From positions 1-64,000 of the forward strand of contig CANRWP010000001.1 in the NCBI GenBank assembly GCA_947643595.1: DNA of 64,000 bases, in the 5' to 3' direction. This stretch comes from an uncultured bacterium (lineage in GTDB: Bacteria > Bacillota > Clostridia > Lachnospirales > Lachnospiraceae). A program made the translations under genes and the position numbers. Shown here one piece after another: positions 1 to 7,955 of the stretch. The first letter of the stretch is position 1. Each line of letters starts with the position of its first letter. Below the pieces are notes generated by a model that was not told where the DNA came from, searched no databases, and was given only the letters and a program-made list of their open reading frames with translations.

Positions 1-55
1 AAGTATAGCACAAAAGACAATATTTGGCTAGTTATTTATTTTACAACGTACTAGT

Positions 56-90
56 ATACCTGTAGTACAGCTGCCTGTAGTACAGGTAAA
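56..90 (+). promoter_or_regulatory. Tandem FadR-type operator sites upstream of the sugar-acid operon
   Basis: The near-palindrome CTGTAGTACAG occurs twice (60-70 and 75-85), with identical phase 15 bp apart and CC before each copy. A related TAGTATAC lies just upstream and ACTGTAC just downstream. GntR proteins of the FadR subfamily typically bind short palindromes with GT and AC half sites, and such a regulator is encoded third in this operon, so autoregulation is inferred. No clear -35/-10 pair could be fixed; the window starts only 128 bases before the first gene. Bases 1-55 hold nothing else recognisable. Confidence 0.55.
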
Positions 91-128
91 ACTGTACAAA
101 AAATAGAAAGAATGGGAGGGTAAAAGAG

Positions 129-1061
129 ATGGAGTATCCAAAAAACAATTTCCCGGGCGGAGTATGGCCGGTTATGCTGACTCCCTTTACAGAGGATGGG
201 CACATCGACGAGAACGGACTCAGGGCTCTTGTGGACTGGTATATCGAGAGCGGTGTGAAAGGCCTTTTTGCGGCTTGTCAGTCCAGCGAGATCCATGAGA
301 TGAATTTTGAGGAGAGAATGCGCATCGCGGAGATCACGGTGAGCGCGGCGGCGGGCAGGGTGCCGGTGGTTGCCAGCGGACATACTTCCGATTCTCTGGA
401 AGATCAGGCGAAAGATATCAACACAATGTGGAAGACGGGAGTCGATGCGGTAATTCTTCTGACGAACCGTCTGGCGAAGGAAGACGAGAGCGATGAGGTG
501 TGGATCGAAAATTATCATAAGCTGGAGGCTATGATCGATCCGGAGATCAAACTGGGCGTGTACGAGTGCCCGCGGCCTTACAAGAGACTGCTGTCGATAC
601 CGGTGATCACGGAGATCGCGAAGACGAACCGGTTTTATTTCCTGAAAGATACCTGCTGTGTTGCGGCGGATATCCGCGAGAAACTGAAAGCGATCGAGGG
701 CACCAATCTGAAACTTTACAACGCGAACGCGACGACGGCACTGGAATCGATCCGGGACGGAGCGGCGGGTTACAGCGGAATCATGGCGAATTTCCACCCG
801 GAACTATGGGTATGGCTCTGCGAACACTACAATGATAAGCCGGCTGCGGACTGTGTGCAGGAAGTGCTGATGGCGGCTTCCCTGATCGAACGGCAGCTCT
901 ATCCGGTGAATGCAAAGTGGCACCTGAGAGAGATCGAAGGTCTTCCGATCACAACAAAATGCCGTGTGCAGGATGATTCCCTTCTCTTCGAGACATGGAA
1001 AGAGGAAGTGCGGATGATGGACCGGCTCTGCAACAGGACGTACGAGACTTACTGCAAATAA
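129..1061 (+). CDS. Dihydrodipicolinate synthase/N-acetylneuraminate lyase family protein
   Basis: A 310-residue class I aldolase-type TIM barrel of normal family length. The family cleaves or dehydrates 2-keto acids through a Schiff base. The N-terminal GGVWPVMLTPF is typical. The tyrosine in GVYECPRPYKR and the lysine in FLKDTC fall where the catalytic Tyr and Schiff-base Lys of the family are expected. It lacks the canonical DapA look and sits with an HpcH/HpaI aldolase, a TRAP importer and a YhcH protein, so catabolism of an imported acidic sugar is more likely than lysine synthesis. A GGGAGGG ribosome site precedes the ATG. Substrate unknown; a keto-deoxy sugar acid dehydratase or aldolase and a sialic-acid-like lyase are the alternatives. 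Confidence 0.85.
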   Translation: MEYPKNNFPGGVWPVMLTPFTEDGHIDENGLRALVDWYIESGVKGLFAACQSSEIHEMNFEERMRIAEITVSAAAGRVPVVASGHTSDSLEDQAKDINTMWKTGVDAVILLTNRLAKEDESDEVWIENYHKLEAMIDPEIKLGVYECPRPYKRLLSIPVITEIAKTNRFYFLKDTCCVAADIREKLKAIEGTNLKLYNANATTALESIRDGAAGYSGIMANFHPELWVWLCEHYNDKPAADCVQEVLMAASLIERQLYPVNAKWHLREIEGLPITTKCRVQDDSLLFETWKEEVRMMDRLCNRTYETYCK

Positions 1062-1075
1062 AGAGGGGAAAGCTT

Positions 1076-1870
1076 ATGGAGACTATGTGCAAAGCGCAGC
1101 AGATACGTGAGAAAATGAAACGCGGGGAGACGGTGATAGGCGCTCACACGTTTTATCTGGATCCGTCCATTACGGAAGCTCTGGGCCTGCATGGTTTTGA
1201 GTTTGTCTGGATCGACGGAGAACATTCTGCGTTTGACAAGGGAAGTACCCTCGGACATATCATGGCGGCCGCAGCGGCGGATACCGCATCGATCGTGCGC
1301 GTGCCCTGGAACGATCAGGTTCTCGTGAAACCGGTGTTGGAGATGGGGCCGGACGGCATCATATTCCCCATGGTATGTACGGCAAAGGAGGCGAAGGAGG
1401 CGGTGGCGGCCTGCATGTATCCGCCGAAGGGAGTGCGCGGATTCGGACCCAGAAGAGCGAACAAATACGGGGCCGTACCGAATGAAGAGTACCTGGATTG
1501 CCCGGAAAAAGGCTTTCTCCGCATCGTCCAGATCGAACATGTGGATGCGGTACATAATTTGAGGGAGATTCTGGAGGTGGAAGGAATCGATTTTCCTCTG
1601 GTGGGTCCCAACGATCTGTCGGCGTCCATCGGACATCTCGGAGATACAAAGCATCCGGAGGTGAGAGCGCTCTGCGAGGAAGTAGTTCGGATCTGCACAG
1701 AGATGGGGCGTCCGTTCGGCGTTTCGCTGGGAGCCGGAGACAGGGAGGCCATAGAGTACTGGCTGGACAAAGGAGTATCGTTCATGGGATGCGGCGACGA
1801 TATCAGCTACATCAGTGCGGGATGCCGGGCGACGATGGAATTTGTGAACGGTTTGATGGAAAGGAAATAG
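1076..1870 (+). CDS. HpcH/HpaI family aldolase
   Basis: A 264-residue class II (metal-dependent) aldolase of the HpcH/HpaI/GarL family, which splits 2-keto-3-deoxy acids to pyruvate plus an aldehyde. The ATG at 1076 is chosen because GAGGGGAAAG precedes it; the longer ORF overlaps the upstream gene. Visible family landmarks are FEFVWIDGEHSAF near the N-terminus, RVPWND, a GPDGIIFPMV strand, the GPRR segment typical of the family, QIEHVDAVHN (metal ligand Glu) and PLVGPNDLSASIG. It follows the DapA-like gene by 14 bases, so the two enzymes may act in sequence on one sugar acid. Confidence 0.87.
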   Translation: METMCKAQQIREKMKRGETVIGAHTFYLDPSITEALGLHGFEFVWIDGEHSAFDKGSTLGHIMAAAAADTASIVRVPWNDQVLVKPVLEMGPDGIIFPMVCTAKEAKEAVAACMYPPKGVRGFGPRRANKYGAVPNEEYLDCPEKGFLRIVQIEHVDAVHNLREILEVEGIDFPLVGPNDLSASIGHLGDTKHPEVRALCEEVVRICTEMGRPFGVSLGAGDREAIEYWLDKGVSFMGCGDDISYISAGCRATMEFVNGLMERK

Positions 1871-1873
1871 GTT

Positions 1874-2608
1874 ATGAGGCGGCCGAAAGAAGAAACTGCA
1901 TCTTCCAGAGTAAATCTTTATGAACAGATCGCAGGTATGCTCGAGGAGAGAATTCTCTCTCATGACTTTGATGAGCAGGAGAAACTGCCGTCGGAACAGG
2001 AACTGGCCGACGAGTTCGGCGTCAGCAGAAATGTGATACGCGAGGCGCTGAAGCTTTTGAAAGAGAGAGGTCTGGTGGAACCCAGGAACGGTACGGGTTC
2101 CTATATTACGAAGCCGGATGAAGCGAATCTGTCGGACGTCATCGGCCGTATGATCGTCATAGACAATATGGATTACAAGGACATCTATGACATGCGTATT
2201 ATACTCGAAGTGGCAGCCTGCAAAAAGGCGGCGTCAGTCATCACATCCGATGAGATAGATGAATTGGGACAGCTGCTGGAAAAATTAAAAGATCGAAGTC
2301 TGACGATTGAGGAGCGTCGGGAGCTGGACTTTGAATTTCACGTCGCCATAGCGCGCATAGCGGGAAATCCGCTGCTGGAGATCATGGTGCAGGCGATGAA
2401 GAACATATTTATCAAAATGATCGGGATAGGAATTTTTCTTCGGGGCGGTATCGAGGATGCTATCACGAGACACGCGAATATACTGGAGGCGTTAAAGCGG
2501 CATGACCCGGTGAAAGCGGAGGAGGCCATGTATGACCATCTGATGTATTCGCGCGGAAATGTCAAGAATTATCTTGACGGAAAACAAGAGGTTCCAACAT
2601 CGCTATGA
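1874..2608 (+). CDS. FadR-subfamily GntR transcriptional regulator
   Basis: A 244-residue regulator. An N-terminal winged helix (about residues 12-80, with LPSEQELADEFGVSRNVIREALK) is followed by an all-helical FCD-type effector domain. EFHVAIARIAGNP and TRHANILEALKRHD carry the Asp/His-type metal-ligand pattern of FCD domains. It starts 3 bases after the aldolase stop, so it is translated within the catabolic operon. The tandem CTGTAGTACAG sites before the operon are its probable targets. The inducer is probably the imported acid or a pathway intermediate. Confidence 0.88.
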   Translation: MRRPKEETASSRVNLYEQIAGMLEERILSHDFDEQEKLPSEQELADEFGVSRNVIREALKLLKERGLVEPRNGTGSYITKPDEANLSDVIGRMIVIDNMDYKDIYDMRIILEVAACKKAASVITSDEIDELGQLLEKLKDRSLTIEERRELDFEFHVAIARIAGNPLLEIMVQAMKNIFIKMIGIGIFLRGGIEDAITRHANILEALKRHDPVKAEEAMYDHLMYSRGNVKNYLDGKQEVPTSL

Positions 2609-2662
2609 TGTTGTAATAGATGTAAAAAATCATTCCAAAAAAATTCAGGAGGAAAAGGAAGT

Positions 2663-3784
2663 ATGAAAAAGAAAGTATTAGCAACATTACTTGCCTCTGT
2701 GATGGCGGTATCCCTGCTTGCAGGCTGCGGCTCACAGAGCGAAGAACCCGCGGCGCCGGCTGAGACGGAAGCTCCGGCGGAGGAAGATGCATCCGCTGAG
2801 GAGCCGGCGGCAGAAGAAGAGGCGCCCGCTGCGGATGCAGGGGATCTCGGTGATCCGGTAACTCTGACGGTGACATTGACAGCTGTCTCCACGGATACTC
2901 ACGCGCAGGCGATGCAGAAGTTCAAAGAGAAAGTGGAAGAGTTGTCCGGCGGAAACATCTCCGTAGAAGTTTACACAGACGCACAGCTTTTCTCACAGGA
3001 GGAGGAAGTTGCAGCGGTCGTTATGGGCGACGCGGATATGACTCTGACAAGCGCATCCTGGCTGACGACAGGTTCTCCGTGGGTGTCCATGTTTACGGCG
3101 GGTTATCTGTTCAACAGCTATGACCACATGACCACGACTCTGAACGGTGAAGTAGGACAGGAAGTATTCCAGAAGGTTTCCGACGAGCAGGGACTTCTTC
3201 CCCTCGGCGCATGGTATCTGGGATCCAGAGAGATCTCTCTCTCCGAGGACAAAGCGGTTAAGACTCCCGACGACTTAAAGGGCGTGAACCTCAGAATGCC
3301 GAACTCCGAAGCGTGGCTGTTCCTCGGCGAAGCGCTGGGCGCAAACCCGACTCCCATTTCTTTCTCCGAGCTGTATCTGGCTCTGCAGACAGGAACGGTT
3401 GACGGACAGGATAACCCTCTCGGCTCCGTGGAGAGCGCGAAGTTCTATGAGGTACAGAAATCCATCACTATCACCAATCACCTGGTTGACTCCGTATGGC
3501 CGGCGATCAACAACGATAAGTGGGCTTCTCTGACGGACGCTCAGAAGGACATTGTTCGACAGGGTATCGAGGCAGGAAGAGATTACTGTGACAGTACAAA
3601 TCTCCAGAAAGAGAGTGAGTTGGTTGCATTCTTCGAGGAGCAGGGACTTTCCGTCTATGACGCCGACATCCCGGCATTCCAGGAGCATGTGCTGGACTAC
3701 TATCTGAACAATGATATCTCGAAAGCCTGGGATATGGATATGTATGACAAGGTGGCAGAGATCGGCAAGGAATTTGTAAAGTAA
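2663..3784 (+). CDS. dctP: TRAP transporter substrate-binding lipoprotein (DctP/TAXI-like)
   Basis: A 373-residue periplasm-equivalent binding protein. A lipoprotein signal peptide with lipobox SLLAGC is followed by a roughly 45-residue Ala/Glu/Pro-rich acidic linker, as in Gram-positive anchored binding proteins. The DctP fold starts near VTLTVTLTAVSTDTHAQAMQKF. LKGVNLRMPNSEAW matches the DctP segment containing the Arg that grips the substrate carboxylate, and QTGTVDGQDNPL is the classic family motif. It captures an organic acid and hands it to the DctQ/DctM membrane pair that follows. AGGAGG lies 7-8 bases before the ATG. Confidence 0.92.
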   Translation: MKKKVLATLLASVMAVSLLAGCGSQSEEPAAPAETEAPAEEDASAEEPAAEEEAPAADAGDLGDPVTLTVTLTAVSTDTHAQAMQKFKEKVEELSGGNISVEVYTDAQLFSQEEEVAAVVMGDADMTLTSASWLTTGSPWVSMFTAGYLFNSYDHMTTTLNGEVGQEVFQKVSDEQGLLPLGAWYLGSREISLSEDKAVKTPDDLKGVNLRMPNSEAWLFLGEALGANPTPISFSELYLALQTGTVDGQDNPLGSVESAKFYEVQKSITITNHLVDSVWPAINNDKWASLTDAQKDIVRQGIEAGRDYCDSTNLQKESELVAFFEEQGLSVYDADIPAFQEHVLDYYLNNDISKAWDMDMYDKVAEIGKEFVK

Positions 3785-3802
3785 CAGTTTGAAACTTTGA
3801 CG

Positions 3803-3858
3803 CCCCGCATTTCGGACAATGGTGCGGTCTTGGACACGGTCCGGAGTGCGGGGATTTT
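3803..3858 (+). terminator. Intercistronic hairpin between dctP and dctQ
   Basis: CCCCGCA (3803-3809) pairs with TGCGGGG (3847-3853), and inside it CGGAC (3813-3817) pairs with GTCCG (3839-3843); ATTTT follows. This is a strong stem with a weak U-run inside the operon. It is best read as a partial terminator or RNA-stability element that keeps the binding protein more abundant than the membrane subunits. Confidence 0.6.
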
Positions 3859-3888
3859 AAAAAAGAATTTTGGAGAAAGGAGTTTCAA

Positions 3889-4488
3889 ATGGACGGGTTG
3901 AAAAAAGTTGGGAAGTTTATTCGGGATTGCGTGGAACTGTACATACCGATCGCGGCATTCCTGATCATGTTCGCTGTATTTGTCGTCCAGATCATAGCCA
4001 GATATGTCTTCAAGAACCCTATGCAGTGGGCGTATGAAGTGACGGTTATGGGCTATCTGTGGATGGTTGTGCTGGGAGCCTGCTATGCGTATCGGGACAG
4101 ATCCCACGTTACCTTTACTCTTTTCTATGACAAACTTCCGGTGAAGGGAAAAGCAGTCTGCGGTTTCCTCGGGAATCTGCTCATGGCGGTGGCGTTTGTT
4201 GTGATGTTTGTTCCTTCCTGTAAGATGATTTCACAGATGAAGATCCAGGAGACAAGTATTTTTAAGATCGGTTTGAATATTGTTTACCTTCCGTTTATCC
4301 CTTTTATGATCATTATTCTGCTCTATATCCTCAGCGATATGTGGCTGGAGATCAAAGTGTTTACCGGCATCGGGGGAGAGGAGGCGGTGAAGAAGATGCT
4401 GGATGAGACGAAAAATGAGACGCAGGAAGCAATTGAGAAGGCTGCGATTCAGGAGACAGAGAATGGGAAGGAGGCAGTGAAGAGATGA
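3889..4488 (+). CDS. dctQ: TRAP transporter small permease (DctQ)
   Basis: A 199-residue protein with four predicted membrane segments. AYEVTVMGYLWMVVLGACYAYRDRSHV is the standard DctQ signature region, quoted here in family terms: a WA.E...Y..V...F.GA......H pattern. The C-terminal ~40 residues are a charged Glu/Lys tail (DETKNETQEAIEKA type) beyond the usual domain and look disordered or coiled-coil. It forms the membrane complex with DctM, whose start codon overlaps its stop (ATGA). AAAGGAG precedes the start. Confidence 0.9.
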   Translation: MDGLKKVGKFIRDCVELYIPIAAFLIMFAVFVVQIIARYVFKNPMQWAYEVTVMGYLWMVVLGACYAYRDRSHVTFTLFYDKLPVKGKAVCGFLGNLLMAVAFVVMFVPSCKMISQMKIQETSIFKIGLNIVYLPFIPFMIIILLYILSDMWLEIKVFTGIGGEEAVKKMLDETKNETQEAIEKAAIQETENGKEAVKR

Positions 4489-5786
4489 ATCTGAGTACGG
4501 CGTTAATCGTATTTCTATTGATTTTTGTATTGATTTTTATCCTGCGGATGCCGATTCCCATGGGCATGATGACCGCATGCGCATTTTATTTTATAATCAG
4601 TGGCGACAGCACAAAGATGGTGGCGCAGCAGACATTGAAAACATTCTATACCAACTACACGATCATCGCGGTGCCGCTGTTTATCTTTGCGGCGAACGTC
4701 ATGAACAGCGGTAAGGTGACGGAGAAAGTATTTGGTTTCGCCATGGGATTTGTGGGGCGCTTCAAGGGCGGTTTGGGTCATGTGAACGTGCTGGCCTCCC
4801 TGGTATTCTCCGGTATGACAGGCTCCGCCATCGCGGATGCCAGCGGACTGGGAAAGATGGAGATCGACGCGATGAGAGACGAGGGCTATGACGACGGCTT
4901 CAGCTGCGCCATCACGGCGGCCTCCGCCACGATCGGCCCGATCTTCCCGCCGAGCATTCCGATGGTAATCTATTCCATGCTCTCCGGCGCATCGGTGGGC
5001 GCGCTGTTTATGGGCGGCATGGTGCCCGGCGTTCTTCTGGCTGTAGCGCTGATGGCATATATTATGTTTGTGGCGCATAAGAGAAACTATCCGGTCAGCG
5101 AGAAAGTGAAACTCATGGCATTTTTGAAGTACACACTGAATGCGATTCCGGCTATTCTGACACCGGTCATTCTGTTGGTCGGTATTTATACCGGCGTAAT
5201 GACTCCGACGGAGGCCGGCGCTGTGGCAGGTCTGTATGCGCTTATCGTTGCGATCTTCGGGTATCGCGTGCTGAAATGGGAAGGATTCAAGAAGGTGCTG
5301 GTGGATACCGTGAAGGCTACCGGAACGACTTCCATCATGATCGGCGCGGCGACGACAATATCCTACATCGTTGCAAAGGAACAGCTGGCGACCACGGTAG
5401 CAAACTGGATCACAGGCTTTACCGACAACAAATATATCTTTTTGCTGATCGTGAATATCTCCATACTGATCCTCGGTATGTTTATCGATACTTCGGTCAT
5501 TCAGGTTGTGTTTATACCGATCCTTCTTCCGATCGCAAAGGCATTCGGGATCGATCTGGTACACTTTGGTCTGGTCGTTATCTTTAACATGATGATCGGT
5601 CTTTCCACACCGCCTTTCGGAATGCTGCTGTTTATCACAAGCGGTATCTCGGGGACGCCTCTGAAGGACGTGATAAAGGAAATTATAGGACCTCTTGTGA
5701 CGATGCTGATCGTGCTTGTCGTCATTACCTATTTCCCGGAGGTCGTACTGTTCCTTCCGAAGATGCTGATGGGATATGCGGGATAG
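4485..5786 (+). CDS. dctM: TRAP transporter large permease (DctM)
   Basis: A 433-residue polytopic protein of normal DctM length that carries the sodium-coupled transport path. Landmarks are FSGMTGSAIADASGLG, ITAASATIGPIFPPSIPMVIY and GVMTPTEAGAVAGLYA, all diagnostic of DctM/SiaM permeases, plus LSTPPFGMLLF near the end. Translation is coupled to dctQ through a 4-base overlap. The long antisense ORF over this gene is a shadow. Confidence 0.95.
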   Translation: MNLSTALIVFLLIFVLIFILRMPIPMGMMTACAFYFIISGDSTKMVAQQTLKTFYTNYTIIAVPLFIFAANVMNSGKVTEKVFGFAMGFVGRFKGGLGHVNVLASLVFSGMTGSAIADASGLGKMEIDAMRDEGYDDGFSCAITAASATIGPIFPPSIPMVIYSMLSGASVGALFMGGMVPGVLLAVALMAYIMFVAHKRNYPVSEKVKLMAFLKYTLNAIPAILTPVILLVGIYTGVMTPTEAGAVAGLYALIVAIFGYRVLKWEGFKKVLVDTVKATGTTSIMIGAATTISYIVAKEQLATTVANWITGFTDNKYIFLLIVNISILILGMFIDTSVIQVVFIPILLPIAKAFGIDLVHFGLVVIFNMMIGLSTPPFGMLLFITSGISGTPLKDVIKEIIGPLVTMLIVLVVITYFPEVVLFLPKMLMGYAG

Positions 5787-5798
5787 CGGAGGCAGAAT

Positions 5799-6254
5799 AT
5801 GATTATTGACAGAACGGACAGAATAGAGAACTATAACGGTCTTGCGGAGCATTTTCGGGAGGCGGTGGATTTTGCCCTGAGCCTTTCCGATAAGCCGGCA
5901 GGCAGATATGAATGCGGCAGACTCCCGGCGGGTGAGGTGTTCGCGATGGTGCAGGAGGGTGAGACAAAACCGCGAGAGGACGGACGGATAGAGGCGCATC
6001 AGAAATATATCGATGTGCAGATCATGCTGGACGGCGGGGAGACAGTTTACTATGCGGACATCAAGGATTTGAAGGAAACCGAGCCTTACAGCGATGAGAA
6101 AGACGCTGCCTTTTACGAGGCGGGCGGGCAGCCGGCGCGCATCGAGAAGGGGATGTTCTATGTAGTGCTGCCCCACGACGGACATATGCCCTGCAGAGAG
6201 CTGGATGGTCCCGGAACATACCGGAAGATCGTATTGAAAATAAAGTGGAATTAA
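5799..6254 (+). CDS. YhcH/YjgK/YiaL family protein (sugar-binding cupin, possible anomerase)
   Basis: A 151-residue beta-barrel protein of the YhcH/EbgC family. The region EAHQKYIDVQIMLDGGE carries the H-x-x-x-I-D core, and VVLPHDGHMPC carries the His ligands expected of the metal site. Members are often found with sialic acid or sugar-acid catabolism, and some (NanQ-like) speed up anomer conversion of the sugar. As the last gene of the TRAP operon it probably presents or equilibrates the imported sugar for the lyases. GGAGG precedes the ATG by about 7 bases. Confidence 0.85.
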   Translation: MIIDRTDRIENYNGLAEHFREAVDFALSLSDKPAGRYECGRLPAGEVFAMVQEGETKPREDGRIEAHQKYIDVQIMLDGGETVYYADIKDLKETEPYSDEKDAAFYEAGGQPARIEKGMFYVVLPHDGHMPCRELDGPGTYRKIVLKIKWN

Positions 6255-6266
6255 AAACACAGATGT

Positions 6267-6298
6267 GTAACCGCAGTCTTCACGGGGGCTGCGGTTTT
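6267..6298 (+). terminator. Terminator of the TRAP operon
   Basis: AACCGCAG (6269-6276) pairs with CTGCGGTT (6289-6296), followed by TTTT. It lies 15 bases after the yhcH-like stop and between convergent genes. Confidence 0.8.
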
Positions 6299-6308
6299 GT
6301 GTGGAGTG

Positions 6309-7193
6309 TTAATTTGTATCCTCCTGATTTTTTCTGTAGAGCCGGGAGGGACGGTGTCCTTCGTTCTCCGTGTAATTTTCCGTCTCCGCTACCAGAGGAG
6401 CCGCTTTTCTGCGGAAAGCTGCAGCCGGCAGTTCCTTATCCAGCACTATTTCGTAGACCTGCTGGAGCTGGGTCAGGGTGAAATATTCGGGCATCAGGTG
6501 GAGGGCCAGATCGGTATAATTCAGCTTTCCTCTGAGGCGCTCAAAGGCATATGCCAGAATGCGGGCATGGTCGAAAGCGAGCGAACCGGAGTCTGAAATG
6601 ATGCTTTCCGTGAAAGGCCTTCCGGTTTCTTTTTCCAGCAGAGCCCGCAGGAAGATATCCTCGTGGGACAGGGTGAGTTCCCACAGCTCCCGCCTGCCGT
6701 TTTGTTCTTTTTGACGGAAGGACGCCTGAAACCATGCAGCCTGATCGGCGTCGTCACCCGCCTTCACCTGTACTCTGCTGCTGTCGATCAGAGCCATATA
6801 GGAGCAGCTCATAACCCGGGTTCTGGGATCCCTGTCCGGTTCGCTGAATGTGTAGAGCTGTTCCAGATAGACCTCGGAGACACCGGTCTCCTCCCTGAGT
6901 TCTCTGGCCGCCGCCTGTTCCGTCGTCTCCGTGGGGCGGACAAAGCCTCCCGGCAGAGCCCAGCAGGCCAGATAGGGGTGCCCGCCCCTGCGGATCAGCA
7001 GGACGCGCAGTTCTTTTTTCGCCAGTTTCCGGTAATTTTCCTCCTCCGCGTCGGTCACGGTGAAGATCACCATATCGGCGGCGACGGAGGGGCGCTCATA
7101 ATCCCCCGGCTTGTAGGAGGCTAAAAACTGTTCTTCCGTCATGCCGTTTTTGTCCGTGCGTGGTATGGATGCTTTTTGTAATTTGTTATCCAT
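6309..7193 (-). CDS. Nudix hydrolase with C-terminal winged helix (NrtR-like)
   Basis: A 294-residue protein. Residues 36-160 form a Nudix domain with a complete Nudix box: G83, E89, then R97-E98 and E101-E102 before G104. The box is therefore catalytically intact, unlike many pure regulators. The C-terminal ~100 residues (LNYTDLALHLMPEYFTLTQLQ...) match the winged-helix region of NrtR-type regulators of NAD metabolism. Known relatives bind or cleave ADP-ribose and repress NAD genes. It lies 70 bases downstream of the NADAR gene and is probably cotranscribed. It may be the sensor-repressor for the phased sites at 7879-7914, an ADP-ribose pyrophosphatase, or both. Confidence 0.82.
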   Translation of the reverse strand: MDNKLQKASIPRTDKNGMTEEQFLASYKPGDYERPSVAADMVIFTVTDAEEENYRKLAKKELRVLLIRRGGHPYLACWALPGGFVRPTETTEQAAARELREETGVSEVYLEQLYTFSEPDRDPRTRVMSCSYMALIDSSRVQVKAGDDADQAAWFQASFRQKEQNGRRELWELTLSHEDIFLRALLEKETGRPFTESIISDSGSLAFDHARILAYAFERLRGKLNYTDLALHLMPEYFTLTQLQQVYEIVLDKELPAAAFRRKAAPLVAETENYTENEGHRPSRLYRKNQEDTN

Positions 7194-7263
7194 AGTGGTG
7201 TTATTCCTTTCTTCTTTACTATTTTTATGATCAATATACCTGACGGTAGGCTGGGATTATTAT

Positions 7264-7827
7264 CTATCTTGTTTCCTGCAACAGTTGATCCCGCACTTCC
7301 GTCAGCGCAAAGCCGAGCAGATTAGTGCCCCGCCATTTGAGCGGACACAGGGCATCCGGGTTGGCTTTTCCCATGCCGATTCCCCAGATCCGGTCTCTGG
7401 GGCTGGCTTCCACGAGTATCCGGTTTTTCGTGCTGAGCAGAAAATCGAGAAGCTCCGGGTTCTGGGAGAACTTGGAATAGTTTCCCTTTTTGACGATCCC
7501 ATAGCAGGCATTGTCCCAGGTCTCCCTGTCAAAGTTCGCTACAGCGCGGCCGTAAGCTTTCATCTCTTTCGGATGGGAGGCCTTCATAATTTCGGCAAGC
7601 ATTTCCTGGTCTCCGAACATTCGCGCCTTTTCCGCCATCATAAACTGCTCGGCACAACTGTATTCCACGCCGTCCGCCTGAAAACGGCACATCCACCACT
7701 GACTCAGGCAGGTCTCGCTGACGCGGCCGTCCGCTGACGGGGTGTGGCCCCAGAAAAACAGGAATTTGAATTTTTCTCCGGCGTTATAGGCTTTTTTCAG
7801 GTCGGGTAAGTTGTAAATATGGCTCAT
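7264..7827 (-). CDS. NADAR family protein (RibX/YbiA-like, DUF1768)
   Basis: A 187-residue NADAR protein. The ATG at 7827 is preferred over the ORF start at 7878 because AGGAGG lies 7 bases upstream. Family landmarks are FFWGHTP at the N-terminus, YSCAEQFMMAEKARMFGD, the Trp in ETWDN, LVEASPRDRIWGIG and WRGTNLLGFALTEVRDQL. Biochemically studied NADAR members are N-glycosidases acting on riboflavin intermediates or on ADP-ribosylated guanine. Pairing with a Nudix gene fits ADP-ribose or NAD(P) metabolism. No DarT-type ADP-ribosyltransferase is visible nearby, so a DarT-NADAR toxin-antitoxin pair is not supported. Confidence 0.88.
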   Translation of the reverse strand: MSHIYNLPDLKKAYNAGEKFKFLFFWGHTPSADGRVSETCLSQWWMCRFQADGVEYSCAEQFMMAEKARMFGDQEMLAEIMKASHPKEMKAYGRAVANFDRETWDNACYGIVKKGNYSKFSQNPELLDFLLSTKNRILVEASPRDRIWGIGMGKANPDALCPLKWRGTNLLGFALTEVRDQLLQETR

Positions 7828-7878
7828 GGATTTTCCTCCTGTGGTATGTTTTTGTGTGGGGTGTCTTTTTTCTTGCAT

Positions 7879-7914
7879 GATAATATTAATTAGATAATAT
7901 CAAGTTGATAATAT
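7879..7914 (-). promoter_or_regulatory. Three operator-like repeats at 14-bp phase
   Basis: GATAATAT occurs at 7879-7886, 7893-7900 and 7907-7914, exactly 14 bp apart (read as ATATTATC on the coding strand). The array begins inside the -10 element of the NADAR promoter and covers the expected transcription start, a typical repressor layout. The NrtR-like protein of the same operon is the obvious candidate binder. Confidence 0.6.
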
Positions 7915-7941
7915 TATAGAGCAAAAAGATATATCTGTCAA
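7913..7941 (-). promoter_or_regulatory. Consensus sigma-A promoter of the NADAR-Nudix operon
   Basis: On the minus strand, TTGACA (plus 7936-7941) and TATAAT (plus 7913-7918) are separated by 17 bp, a full consensus match. It drives 7827 to 6309. Confidence 0.85.
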
Positions 7942-7955
7942 GGATAATAAAAAAA

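Noticed and set aside
4515-6260. 581-residue minus-strand ORF
   Set aside because: It lies fully opposite dctM and the yhcH-like gene, is rich in His/Arg/Gln as expected of an antisense frame, and has no family resemblance.
7264-7827. DarT-NADAR toxin-antitoxin pair
   Set aside because: No ADP-ribosyltransferase gene is adjacent; the partner is a Nudix protein.
7879-7914. Possible CRISPR or iteron array
   Set aside because: Only three 8-bp repeats with 6-bp gaps, overlapping a promoter; an operator explains them better.
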